Assembly (NCBI GenBank): GCA_943737045.1
Contig: CALSFV010000209.1
Coordinates: 1-64,000, forward strand
Direction: 5' to 3'
From: Parapristionchus giblindavisi
Lineage: Eukaryota > Nematoda > Chromadorea > Rhabditida > Diplogasteridae
Length of the DNA: 64,000 nt
A program made the translations under genes and the position numbers. Below are positions 46,078-58,002 of the stretch, in pieces. The stretch's first letter is position 1, and every line of letters begins with the position of its first letter. The notes beneath the pieces are model-generated. The model searched no databases, was not told where the DNA came from, and was given only the letters and a program-made list of their open reading frames with translations.

Positions 46078-46823
46078 AGAATAATAACGCGTATGTAACA
46101 CCAAATAATAGTAGTGACTCCAATCGATATGACGTAAAAGGTAAAGTTAAAGGCACAACCCCTTCTTCAAAGGTACATGAAGTGCTGCGGGTGATCACTG
46201 CTGGGCCAGTGATAATTCAAGGCCAATTCAGTCCGGAGGGCCTAATCTCTTCTTCGGACCTACTTCACCTAATCGAACTTGACCTAATCGATAAGAAGTA
46301 TGATTTATTCCTCTCTTTGTCTCTTTATTCATGACATCTATATATTGTTCCACCTTCAAAAGATAGGCCTACGCACTTTTATCTCATAATCAGTCAAAAG
46401 ACCGAGAAGCCATAGCTATAATAACTCCAATTGTGTTATGGTTCTTTGGGCAGAGTCGAGAGATAAGAGAGATATGAGAGACTAGAGATATTCAGACAGT
46501 GCGAGCATTAGGAAGAGAGTACAGAGAAAGAAAAGACGGCGAGTAAAAAGTGATCCACGATCGATAGTGTTTATCCATCATTGTCTCCCTTCCTTCTCGG
46601 TCATTTCCCTCCACAATCTTTCATTTTCGCATCCCACAATCCTTTATTCGTGTGTATTCTATTTGAAATCAGTTAATCTCTCCCTCTGTATCTTTTAGAA
46701 TCTCTCTCCCTATCCCTCTTTCTACGTTCAGATCGTAAACTTTGGTCGTCCCTCTTATCCCGGGGTTCCTTTTTCAAATCAATCTCTGTTTAGAGAGATC
46801 CGATGTGAACAGAGACTGTGAAG

Positions 46824-46877
<54 letters not shown>

Positions 46878-48553
46878 GTTGGAGAGAGAGTGGGAGGGGA
46901 GAGAGAGTGGGATAATGAGAGAGTACGGCAAAAGATAGACAGTTCATGTAAGATATACCAATCGACCTATCACTATTTCCCGCCATTACAGATCATTTTA
47001 CCGCCTTTTTTTCAATAACATGACGTGTCATTATAGTTTTCTAAAGGATTTACTCGTTCGAACACTCTCTGTCTCTTTTTCCTTCTCCTCTCAACCCCCC
47101 CCCCCCCCTCTTCCTCTTCCTCTCCCTCTCCCTCTACCTCTCCTCCCTCTACTTCTACCTCTTCCTCTGTATCTCTCTCTCATTCTTTTACTTTTAAATC
47201 GACGATAGTGTCTTTAATCGTTCTCTGGTTTCTCTTTTCCCCATTTGCATATGTATATTATCGATGGCGTCTAGTCCTTCATCAATCCAATTTGCATATG
47301 ACACAGCATCATACAATCTTGTCTCATTCTTCATATTTTCGTTTGCAGTCTTCTGCCGTCTTGCCACCCCTCGCTTCCCTGTTTTCATCCTTTTTGTCTT
47401 TAATCTTTTCTTTGTCGAGTTCAGACCATTGTATATCTTCGTATTCTTCAGTTATTGTGATCTTTCCGCTCTGGCCACGCTCTCATGTCCTGTCAGTTTA
47501 ATTACCTACGAGAGTGCAAGGGTGGGTAATTTCGCAATGCGATTGGGTGATGTTTATCTAAATCATTTCAAATCTATTTCAGGTCCATCACGATTGATGG
47601 CCATCGATGATGGCTTTCCACGACCACTCTCAACGACGATCATCAACGATGGCCAACTACCATGCTTCCAGCTACCAGCGATGATACCAAAGGTGCGTGG
47701 CTACTAAACGTTCTGTCTATACAGCGAGAGCGGTCATGAAAACTTTGAAATGGCCAAAATGTTTAGTTATCTGCGCTCTCTCAATTTGGCTTACTCTATC
47801 ACTTTCGCTCGTTTCGCAGTTTCCTAATAATCCACCTGAAAAGACGTTGTTGCTCTTTTATTGCCGTTTGTGATGTTTCTCTGAGGCCGTATCCACGACG
47901 TTATGTCATAACCGTAGGCGGAGGCGCTTGCCAAAAACAAGCCCTCCCCTACGCTTGTGACGTCACGGTTTGAAAACGTGCATGCATACGCCTTCTAACG
48001 TGAATGAAAAAAGCACTTTAAAACAGAGCTTTAGATGAACTTTTCTTTTCCTTTACGACTGTTAATTAAACAATAAAAGGGTTGCAGACGACGAACGTTT
48101 ACCTAACACTCTGTCCTAATCTTGTAAGAAAAGAATTAACACTGTACATTTTGCTTTTTTCTTGTCATTTCACGACTTTTAACCTCAACATCAATGAAGA
48201 AAACGTTGGCAAAGCTGAAATGGTTGAAATAATCGTAATTTATTATTTAACATGTTTATTTTTACATGCGATCATGTCTACGTCATCAGCGTCACCTGTG
48301 ACACCATCACTGCGCTCAATTGTGCTCGTTGCGGATTCTCTACTCGATGAGGGGATCCTTTCCTGCTGAAGGATGCTGCACTACTTAAGGATAATGTATT
48401 TTCCCGAAATGAATAAAGTTTTTGGGGAGTTGACATCTGCATGCGGTGTCCCTGCCCGCGAAGTTAAATGGGCGGAGTCAGAATCAGTATATAGATATAG
48501 GTCACAAGGAATGGGCTGAACCATTCATATAGGTCGTTTGACACATTACGTAA

Positions 48554-48793
48554 TAGGGACCCATGGTCTAGTGGATAAGAGGTCGGACAATCAAACCGAG
48601 CGGTTGGTCGGCAGAAAGGTTCGACCCCCCAATAGGATTGGCAAAAGATAATCCTCGATTGTATCCTCCATTTTTTTATACTCAACTGTTTTTGCTATTT
48701 TTTCACTTGATATATTCCTAGTTTGCCCTGTCCACCGTCTAGTACGGCACAGAGGTTCCATAGGACGAATCGTGAAGTGACTTATTTCACAAA
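48554..48793 (+). mobile_element. tRNA-derived SINE (unit B)
   Basis: Copy of the SINE at 40731 carried by the 7.8-kb duplication. Confidence 0.65.
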
Positions 48794-49361
48794 ACATAAA
48801 TATACAAAAAGAACGTCGTTCTGAATCAATCGATAAATTATTAATTAAAGAGCAAATATACCAGAATTTGTTATGAGTATCGATTAATAATGAAATATCG
48901 ATTATTTCTATATTTTGCGATTTCAAAAAATTGAAAATTATGACAAAAACACGTGTGATCATTGAGCTGATATGCAATTTGTGGAAATTTTTAAAAATAT
49001 GACCAATTTTTGATTATTATCGATCGATCACATATGTGTTGGGTAGCTGTAGTGTTAATCTCATTCGATGTCACACTACCGTAGAGAGCGTATATCTACT
49101 CTGGATAGTGTCATGATAATTAATAAGTGTGTATTTGTTTCACAGAATGAGTAAAATCAAAAATCCTCTTATGTGTTTGCCTTTAGAAAAAAAACGCAAA
49201 ATGCAACGTAGGATAAAGTCCTTGTGCTCTCGCTTCTGTCAATAAAATATACGGAGGTGCATTGACGTTTCATCGAATTTCTTTAGAGTTGATGAATTTC
49301 CATGGCACCACCACATTCCTCTCAGTCAAAGTCCCAAGATTCTTCATTCATTCACTTTACA

Positions 49362-50387
49362 ATGATCAAGCTCACAGTAGTATTCCTGATTATTGCTCTC
49401 TCAGAGGTATTTATTTAACAATAAGCATGTGCTTTATATTCACAGCACATTAGCTCTGCTCTGTAAAAATATCATCGTCTGTTCTCATGTAAGAAAAAAC
49501 TGGGAATAATTTTTAATAAAAAATACATATTTAAAATTACACCACTAGCCTAATATTCTTTGGTAATAATAATTTCAAATATTTACAATCAAATATTCAA
49601 AGCCTAGCATAATTCATTACATAATTCTTGATTAAATTATAATTTTATTTTTCATGATAGGCACAGATGATTCGTGTCCACGTTGGCAAGAGTCAATCTG
49701 GTCAACTTCCAAAGCAATTCAAAATGTTTCTCAAATGTATTCACGATTGTCAACAGGTAAAATGTTCTTCAATATTGCTCAATATTTTCATGATTTCAGA
49801 ATCCCGAGTGCAAAACACTCCAATACGATGCGAATGCATTGACTTGTGATATTTCGCAACAGAACTTCCCTAATTCCAACAAACTCCTTGCTTTCAAGGA
49901 AGAATGCGCTACGCCGATACCACCTACGCCATCCGTAGATGAGACAACAGAAACTAACTTACTGGAACAGTCAACTAGTCCCAATCAACCCGGCAAACTT
50001 ATTTATTCGAAAGGAAAGTATATATGCGATAATGGTGGAGACATTTACGTTGAGTTTATCAGGACCGTTGTCGGAAAATCAATCGTGCCTAATGGTCGTT
50101 ACTATTTGGTGCGTAACAGTGAGAGCATCAGTATATTAATAATGCGAAATATGGAACACGCGCTCAATTCACAATGCGTCTTACATACAAAATCTGACTG
50201 TGAAGATAGTGTTCCCATTGGAAGCAACGCGTATGGAAATGAGTTCATATGCTTGAAAGGATTTAACTGGTCATACTTAACTGCCGTGTCAACTACAAAT
50301 CTTCCCATCAATAAATCCCCAGTTTGTTCGGGTGGACGTTGGATCTATTCTAGTATCGTAGATATCCATTCTGTTATATGTAAATAG
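49362..50387 (+). CDS. P10: secreted PAN_3/CW-like protein, variant copy of P8
   Basis: Exons 49362-49406, 49661-49756 and 49800-50387 give 242 residues. It matches P8 except for a 6-base in-frame deletion that removes R-D from N-A-Y-R-D-G-N-E-F, three substitutions I could see (one Leu to Met in the variable segment, one Thr to Ile near the C-terminus, one silent), and no change in signal peptide or PAN_3/CW-like exon. The R-D-G is otherwise constant in the family, so the deletion may affect the fold. The poly(A) signal is at 50582-50587. Confidence 0.78.
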
Positions 50388-51204
50388 TACATATCCCCGA
50401 CTATTATGCATCCGCTCTTGTGATTGAAATAACGTGCACTGTGCATAAACTATAATTGATCAACTTATCATAAGTAACTTATGTAACTTAAGTTACTCAT
50501 AAGTAAATTAAGTTTTTTTCATAAGTAACTTAAGTTACTTTTGTCATATATTTGTTTCCGATTTCAATATTTATTGTCGTGAATAAAGTATGTTAAGTGA
50601 TGTAGACATTAATACTAAACAAAGCAGCATAAGCGGCGGTTATACTAACACTTAGAAAAAAGATAAGGGTAAAGGTAAAACCCCACTTTTGACACGATAG
50701 AGCATTTATTCTTAAGGGATATCTGTTGAGCAGTCTGCTACACTACAAAAATTGTCTGCGTTGTGTTTCTTCATCTTCACAATGAACAATCTTCATTACA
50801 ATTCAATTTAATTCATTTGAAATTTGCGATTTCAATAAAATATGCATTTTTTAAAATAAGATGACCAATTATTGATTTTTTTTTGGCCTGAAACCCGTAT
50901 ATGGAGAGTTACGATAGGGAGGTAACGGTAGACAAACCGAAACTAGCATACTGTGGAATCAATCTCAGAGAGCGTTTATTTACTCTGTCGGGATAATTAA
51001 TACGCATGATATTTGTTTCATGGAATGAGTAAAATCAAAATTCCTCTTATTTTTTTTGCCTGTTGAAGAAAAAACGCCAATTGCAACGTAGCATAAAGTC
51101 CTTGTGCTCTCGCTTCTGTCAATAAAATATACGGAGGCGCATTGATGATTCATCGAATTTCTTTAGAGTTGATGAATCACCATGGTACCACTATATTCCT
51201 CTTA

Positions 51205-51636
51205 CAAGGGGATGGTCGCAACTGGTCCTGGCCATATCAGATGGCAATAACATGACTACGATCAATTTAAGATGCTGATGACGAATCCGTTTTCAGGAAG
51301 TGCCTAATCGACCTGATTTTCGAGGAAATCAATATCTTAATTCGGAAATACGTGTGGTTACCTACTCAAACCGTCCGGATGGGCTGGTGAATTCATCTAT
51401 AAACTCTCGCAATAGTTTAGCTTACATTACCGGATTTTTCCGATGTAATCCAGATAGTTTGTGAAGGAAACTACACGACTTTTCGAAATAACAAGGCATA
51501 TTTCAATAACGATTTTCTCGGAATAGAGGTCGATTAGGCATTTTCAGAATACGGATTCGTAATCAGCATCGAAAACTGATCCTAGTCATGTTATTGCCAT
51601 CTCATACAGCCAGGACCAGTTGCGACCATCCCCTTG
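51205..51636. mobile_element. Harbinger-like MITE in the P11 promoter
   Basis: Duplicate of 43388-43819 with the same ends and TTA duplication. Confidence 0.88.
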
Positions 51637-51670
51637 TTAGTCCCAAGATTCTTAATTCATTCACTTTACA

Positions 51671-53407
51671 ATGATCAAGCTCACAGTAATTTTCCTGATT
51701 ATTGCTCTCTCCGAGGTATTATTTTTAACAATAAGCATGTCCTTCATATTTATAGTACATTAGCTCTGCTCGGTAAAAATATCATCGCAAATATTTATTT
51801 ATCGCAAATCCAGATGCTCTTATATTTATCGCATTTTCCACTCCAATAGTCCTAAACTATACTCTCGCCTGTTTATGACTTACGTCCGTCCCATTCTCGA
51901 AAATTGTTCTGAACTTTGGTCTCCCCATGAGGAACAGCTGATAAAAGTCATTGAAAATGTTCAAAAAGTGTATACTCGTCGTATTGTTGCAAAGTGCAAA
52001 CTTCCTTATACATCTTATTCTAATCGATTAATTTATCTGAATTTAGAGCCTCTTCAGAATCGACGTGCTCTTGCAGACTTGTGCTTCGCCTACAAAGTGA
52101 CACACGGACTCATCGAGATCAACAATCCCCTCTTCTTCCTACCCTCCCTAAATACAAGACATTCCCGTAGAAACAATTTCATTTATAGAAAACATATTTT
52201 TAAATCCACTCGCTTTGCTAATTTCATTTCTAATCGTGTAGTCAACTCTTGGAATCAGCTTAATAATAATATTATAATATGTCCTTCTGTAAAATCTTTC
52301 CGAAAATCCATCGCTTCATTACCGTCTTTGTAAGAATTTCATTTTATTTGTACTTTTCATCTTTGCTACCCAAGTCGTAGCATCGTATTTATGCGTACTC
52401 CACTACCTATCAAATATTTTATCAGAAATTATACTTTACTTTCGCACCGCATAAAGTATATTATTATTATTATTATTATCGACTTTTTTCATGTAAAAAA
52501 AGCTGGGTTTATTTTTTGAAAAAATGCATATTTGAAATTACACCACTAGCCTAATTCTTTGTAATAGTAATTTCAAATATTCACAATCAAATATTCAAAG
52601 TCTAACAAAACATAACAAATGTACATGATTCTTGACGCACTTTATACAGTTTTTTTCATCATAGGCACAGATGAATCGTATCCATGTTGGCAAGAGTCAA
52701 TATGATCAACTTCCAAAGGAATTCAAACTGTTTCTAAAATGCATTCACGATTGTCAAAAGGTAAGATATTCTTCAATATTGCTCAATATTGTCATGCTTT
52801 CAGAATTCCGAATGCAAAATACTCCAATACAATGTGAAGTCATCGACTTGTGATATTTCACAAGATGACGATGTCCCCAATTCCAACAAACTCCTTGCTT
52901 TCAAGGAAAAATGCGCTTCGCCTATATCACCTACGCCATCCGTAGATGAGACAACGAAAACAAACTCATTAGGACTGCCAACCTCTCCCAATCTTTCGGG
53001 CAAACTTATTGATTCGAATTGAACGTATATATATGTGATAATGGTGGTGACATTTATGTTGACGGTTGGGTACGATCTTGGTCGGAAAATCAATCGTGCC
53101 TGCTGAAATTAATGAATTTTCATTGCGTAACAGTGACAGCATCGGAATCGTTATATCAAAAAATATAAAGGAAGCGCTCAACTCACAATGCTTCTTGAAT
53201 GCAAAGTCTGACTGTGAAGATAGTGTTCCCATTGGAAACAACGCGTATAGAGATGGCAATGAGTTCCGTTGCTTGAAAGGATATAACTGGTCATACTTAA
53301 ATACCGGACCAACTACGATGCTTCCCATCAATAAATCCCCAGCTTGTTCGGGTGGACGTTGGAGTTATGGTAGTAACGTAGATATCCGTATTGTTGCCTG
53401 TGAATAG
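51671..53407 (+). pseudogene. P11: duplicate of pseudogene P9
   Basis: Exons 51671-51715, 52665-52760 and 52804-53407 carry the same TGA (53020-53022) and the same two-base insertion as P9, plus the same LINE fragment in intron 1. The intron differs from P9 by a few single-base deletions in A runs. The poly(A) signal is at 53534-53539. Confidence 0.85.
51792..52475 (+). mobile_element. LINE fragment in intron 1 of P11
   Basis: Duplicate of the fragment at 43975-44662. The 152-codon frame from the first ATG (51875-52333) is unchanged. Confidence 0.85.
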
Positions 53408-53639
53408 TACTTTGCCCGGCTATTATGCATCCGCCCTTGTGATATAAATAACCAACAAAACTTGATCAACTATTATCATAGTCTGATTGTTTGATTATTG
53501 ATTTTGTTTCTGATTTCAATTTTTATTGTAGTGAATAAAGTAAGTCAAGTGATGTAGACATAGATCTATGAGAGAGTATTACCAATGAGGAGAGTAAAAT
53601 TATCGTATGGTCTTTAAAGCCAGACAAGCTAAAGGGTAT

Positions 53640-53880
53640 AAATTTTGATGAAGTTTCTATCTTGAGCGATCGTTACGGCTTTCAAAATGAAAAGAAGAGT
53701 ACGATATGTCAAAAGTTGGGAGTGTTTCACAGCCGTTCTCCAACACAGGGAGAGTGGTCATTGAAAACTTGGTTTACTTCTGAGCTTTGGCGAGTTCGAG
53801 TTAAATATTCAGGGAATTTGATAAAGGAACAAAAATACATATTTATGTAGAAGATTCTTCGCAATTTCAATTTTCATTCT
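53640..53880 (+). pseudogene. Relic coding exon of an unidentified gene, copy 3
   Basis: Third copy of the 38020 family. It reads through both stops of copies 1 and 2 and ends at a TAG near 53850 after a frameshift. None of the three copies is complete. Confidence 0.55.
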
Positions 53881-54179
53881 GAAGTTAGAATAATAACGCG
53901 TTTGTAACACCACATAATAGTAGAGATGCCAATCGATATGACGTACAACGTAAGCTAAAGGTAAATAAGATAAAGGAAAAGGTACAACCCGTTATTCAAG
54001 GTACACGAAGTCCTGCGGGTGATCACGGCTAGGCCAGTGATAATTCAAGGCCAATACAGTCCGGAGAGCCTAATGTCTTCTTCGGACATACTTCACCTAA
54101 TCGAACTTGACCTAATCGATATGACGTAGAATTTATTCATCTCTTTGTCTCTTTACTCAAGACTTCTATACATTCGCCC

Positions 54180-54275
54180 ACCTTCATAGATCAAAGAACA
54201 AAGATCTGTGAGATCAAAGTGGGTACATACACTTTGATCTCACAGAACGTTGATCTTTGATCTCTTGTTAGTCAA
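54180..54275. repeat. Inverted GATCTTT/AAAGATC heptamer cluster
   Basis: TAGATCAAAGAACAAAGATC and TTGATCTTTGATCTC flank an inner inverted repeat GTGAGATCAAAGTG/CACTTTGATCTCAC. This is outside any intron I can see. Confidence 0.7.
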
Positions 54276-54494
54276 AAACCGAGAAGCGATAGCTATAATA
54301 ACTCCAAGTGTGTTATGGTTCTTTGATCAGAGTCGAGAGATAAGAGACATATGAGAGACAAAAGAGATTCAGACAGTGCGAGACTGTATTAGGAAGGGAG
54401 TACAGAGAAAGAAATGACGGCGAGTCCAAAGTGATCTACGATCGATAGTGTTTATCCATCATTGTCTCCCTTCCTTCTAGGTCATTTTTTCCGC

Positions 54495-56600
54495 CTCAAT
54501 CTTTCATTTTCGTGTCTCACAATCCTTTATTCGTGTGTATTCTATTTGAAATTAGTTAATCTCTTCCACTGTATTTTTTTTCTTTCCCTCTTCCTCCTTT
54601 TTCTATGCTCAGTTCGTAAATGTTGGTCGTCTCGCTTATCCCGGGTTTCCCTTTTACAGTCAATGTCGGTGTAGAGTTGAGAACAAAGACTGTGAAGATA
54701 TGAGAGAGAAAGACGGAGAGAGATAGTGGGAAAATGAGAGAGTACAGCGAAAGATGGACAGTTTGTGTACGATATATCACTGTTTCTCGCCATTATGGAT
54801 CATTTTACCGCCTTTTTTTCAACAACATGACGTTTCATTATAGTTTTCTAAATGATTTACTCGTTCGAACATTGGATGAGGCTTTTTTGTCAACCAAATT
54901 CGCACTCTCTTTTTCCTTCTCCTCTCCCTCCCTTTTCCTCTACCTCTTCCTCTCCTTCCTCTACCCTCTTCCTCTCTATCTCTCTCTGATTCTTTTAGTT
55001 TTCGATCGGCGATAATGTCTTTAATCGATCTCTGATTTCTCTTTTCCCGCATTTGCATATATATCTCTTCATCATTCCATTTTTCATATGACACATCATC
55101 ATACAATCTTGTCTCATTCTTCTTATTTTCGTTTACAGTTTTCTGCCGTCTTACCACCCCTCGCTTTCCTGTATCATCCTTTTTGTGTTTAATCTTTTCC
55201 TTGTTGTTTCCTGTCGAGTTCAGGCCATTGTATGTCTTCGTATTCTTCAGTTGTTGTGATCTTTCCGCTCTGGCTAGTCTCTCACATCCTGTCAATTCCA
55301 TTACCTACGAGACTGCCAGAGTGGTAGGTTTCGCAATCATTTTGGATGTTCTCTAAATAATTTCAAAACCATTTCAGGTCCATCACGACTGGCGGTCTGA
55401 TGGACGGGATTCTACGACCACTCTCAACGACGATCATCAACTAGGCCAACTACCATGCTACCAGCTACCAGCGATGATACCAAAGGTGCGTGGTTAGTAA
55501 ACGTTCTGTCAATACAGGTCATAGAAAACTTTGAAATGACCACAATGTTTAGTTATCTGCGCTCTCTCAATTTGTCTTACTCTATCACTTTCGCTCATTT
55601 CGCAGTTTCCTAATAATAATCCACCTCAAAAGACGTTGTTTCTCTTTTATTGTCGTATGTGATGTTCCGATGCCGTATCCACGACGTTACGTCATAACCG
55701 TAGGCGGAGGCGCTCGCCAAAAACAAGCCCTCCCCTACGCTTATGACGTCACGATTTGAAAACGTGCATGCATACGCCTTCTAACGTGAATGAAAAATGC
55801 GCTTTAAAGAGAGCTTTAGATGAACTTTTTTTTCCTTTACGACTGTTAATTAATCAATAAAAGGGTTGCAGACGACGAACGTTTACCTAACACTCTGTCC
55901 TAATCTTGTAAGAAAAGAATTAACACTCTACATTTTGCTTTTTTCTTGTCATTTCACGACTTTTAACCTCAACATCAATGAAGAAAACGTTGGCAAAGCT
56001 GAAATGGTTGAAATAATCGTAATTTATTATTTAACATGTTTATTTTTACATGCGATCATCTCTACGTCATCAGCGTCACCTCTGACACCATCACTGCGCT
56101 CAATCGTGCTCGTTGCGGATTCTCTACTCGACGAGGGGATCCTTTCCTGCTGAAGGATGCTGCACGACTTAAGGATGATGTCTTTTCCCGAAATGAATAA
56201 AGTTTTTGGGGTGTTGACATCTGCATGCGGTGTCCCTGCCCGCGAAGTTAAATGGGCGGAGTCAGAATCAGTATATAGATATAGATCACAATTAATGGGC
56301 CGAACTTTTGATGTAGACCTTTTGACACATCATGTAATAGGGACCCATGGTCTAGTGGATAAGAGGTAGGGCAATCAATCCGATCGGATGGTCGGCAGAA
56401 AGGTTCGATCCCTCCAAGAGATTGGCAAAAGATTACCCTCCCTTGTACTGTACTCGATTGTTTTTGCTATTTTTTCTCTTGATGCATTCCTAGTTTCCCC
56501 TGTCTACCGTCTAGTACGACACAAAGGTTCCATAGAACGAATCGTGAAGTGACTTATTTCACAAAAAAATTGCCAAACATTCTGAAATTTGCAAAGTTGT
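54495..56600 (+). repeat. Third, diverged partial copy of the unit A/B intergenic part
   Basis: It aligns with 38861-40980 and 46677-48800 but with many differences. The exon-like block at 55378 has stops. It contains a CGTAGGCGGAGG hairpin (55684-55755) and a SINE (56338-56570). No PAN_3/CW-like gene follows; the LTR element does. Confidence 0.7.
56338..56570 (+). mobile_element. tRNA-derived SINE (fifth copy)
   Basis: A-box TGGTCTAGTGG is at 56348-56358 and B-box GGTTCGATCCC is at about 56401. It is the copy most diverged from the others. Confidence 0.65.
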
Positions 56601-56795
56601 TGTATGCACAGTGCATGAGTTTGGATATTTATTTATTCAATGACGGAATCAGTGCAAACGCAGATCGACATCGGTTAATTATTTTTGACTTTCGTGAGTT
56701 CTATCCCCCTGCCGCAATAATCTTTTGCTGAGTTGGTTGCTGTCGAAATATTGAATTGTTTTGGTGTTATTATGAAATCTAAAAAAGAGAACATC

Positions 56796-57685
56796 TGTAG
56801 CGATTATGATCACTACTTGAATATTCGCCGATCAGAATTACGCTCTAGCGCACTCTCTAGCGCACTCTCTCACAGTCTCTAGATGCAAATTGAGCAATGA
56901 TGTGTCTATGCAAATGACAATGATGACTTGGCAGTTCTTTCTTCATTCTCTCCTCTCATTCAACTTCATGACACGTATGTCACTTCTCGCTGCTATTTCA
57001 AACTTTATTATCATTATATCGTGTACAGCTCATGCTTCTATGTCATTCACACGTTTACCTATTCTTCTCTCACCATCTATTGCTCGTCAAGTCCGAATAT
57101 ATCGTGTATCTCTCACGAATTGTCCATATATTCTGTTTGTCTATAACCTATCAACTCTAGTCTTTCGCTCGTTGATGTCCTTTCCATTCCTTTTCCTCTC
57201 TCGATGTTCGTCCTCTTAGCCGTCGTTCATTGATGTCCTTTTCGTTCCTTTTTCGCTCTTCATCGCTGCCCTATTTGTTCCGTCATCACTCCTCTTCTTG
57301 ATGTCGTCTTCGCTCTGCATTCCTATCATCCTTGTATCCCTTTGATAGTCTTGCCCCCTTTGTTCTTTCGCTATTCATATCATTATTGTGCGAATCGTTC
57401 ATTCCCCGTTTGCTCCCTATTTCATTATTGTTGTTTAATTACCCAAGTTTGAGGTGTAAGTCGAGATGTCCTAAGGCAAGTCCAAAACAGGACGTCCTAA
57501 TCTATACATCTGCGGCGTCACTATCATCAAGCTTGTATTGGTTGTAAACCTAACTTTTATTGCTTATATCTTTTTGTATAACTAGTCTCCTGAAACGATA
57601 AAATTGTATAATCAATTAGAAATCGTATTTGCTAGTATACATCTAAGCCACACACCGAAAAGTCCCTCGAGACTTATTCGCTATA
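56796..57685 (+). repeat. 5' LTR of BEL/Pao-type element
   Basis: 890 bp beginning TGTAGCGATTATGATC and ending TTATTCGCTATA, preceded by the 5-bp target duplication ACATC (56791-56795). Bases 56796-57456 match the 3' LTR with a single difference noticed (near 57267). The remainder is strongly diverged. Small open frames inside are not genes. Confidence 0.93.
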
Positions 57686-57841
57686 TGGTGCAAAGGCTAA
57701 ACTATTAATCCAATTCCGCGTGGCAGGCAACAAATTCTCCTCTAGCCCAAGTAGGCAATAGTCATCTACTGTCCTAGCAGGCAACCAACTCTTCTCTACT
57801 ATCCTATAAAGGAACCTTCTATCCTATAAAGGAAACCTATA

Positions 57842-57945
57842 AACCTATCCTGTAAAGGAGCCTATCCTGTAAAGGAGCCTATCCTGTAAAGGAGCCTATC
57901 CTGTAACGGAGCCTATCCTGTAAAGGAGCCTATCCTGTAAAGGAC
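57842..57945 (+). repeat. 17-bp tandem repeat in the leader of the LTR element
   Basis: CCTATCCTGTAAAGGAG occurs about six times in a row between the primer site and the ORF start. Shorter relatives (CTATCCTATAAAGGA) precede it. It could be a dimerisation or packaging signal (inference). Confidence 0.85.
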
Positions 57946-58002
57946 TCTATCCAACCTATTAAGTACTTCACTATCCTATCACTTCGATCGATATCCTATA
58001 AG

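Larger units (their letters stand above)
38861..46676 (+). repeat. Tandem repeat, about 7.8-kb spacing, unit A
   Basis: Positions in this unit recur about 7,815-7,823 bp further on. The first 7 kb (to about 45865) are nearly identical to unit B and the last 0.8 kb are more diverged. It contains AG and CT tracts, the exon-like block, a hairpin, a SINE, P8, a Harbinger-like MITE, P9 and a LINE fragment. Confidence 0.9.
46677..54494 (+). repeat. Tandem repeat, about 7.8-kb spacing, unit B
   Basis: Near-identical copy of unit A. The differences I noticed are microsatellite lengths, a 4-bp indel at about 47790, several homopolymer indels, and changes in exon 3 of P8/P10. A third, diverged partial unit continues to about 56600. 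Confidence 0.9.

Noticed and set aside
56890..57219. 109-codon frame, repeated at 60816
   Set aside because: It lies inside the LTRs and is present twice only because the LTR is.
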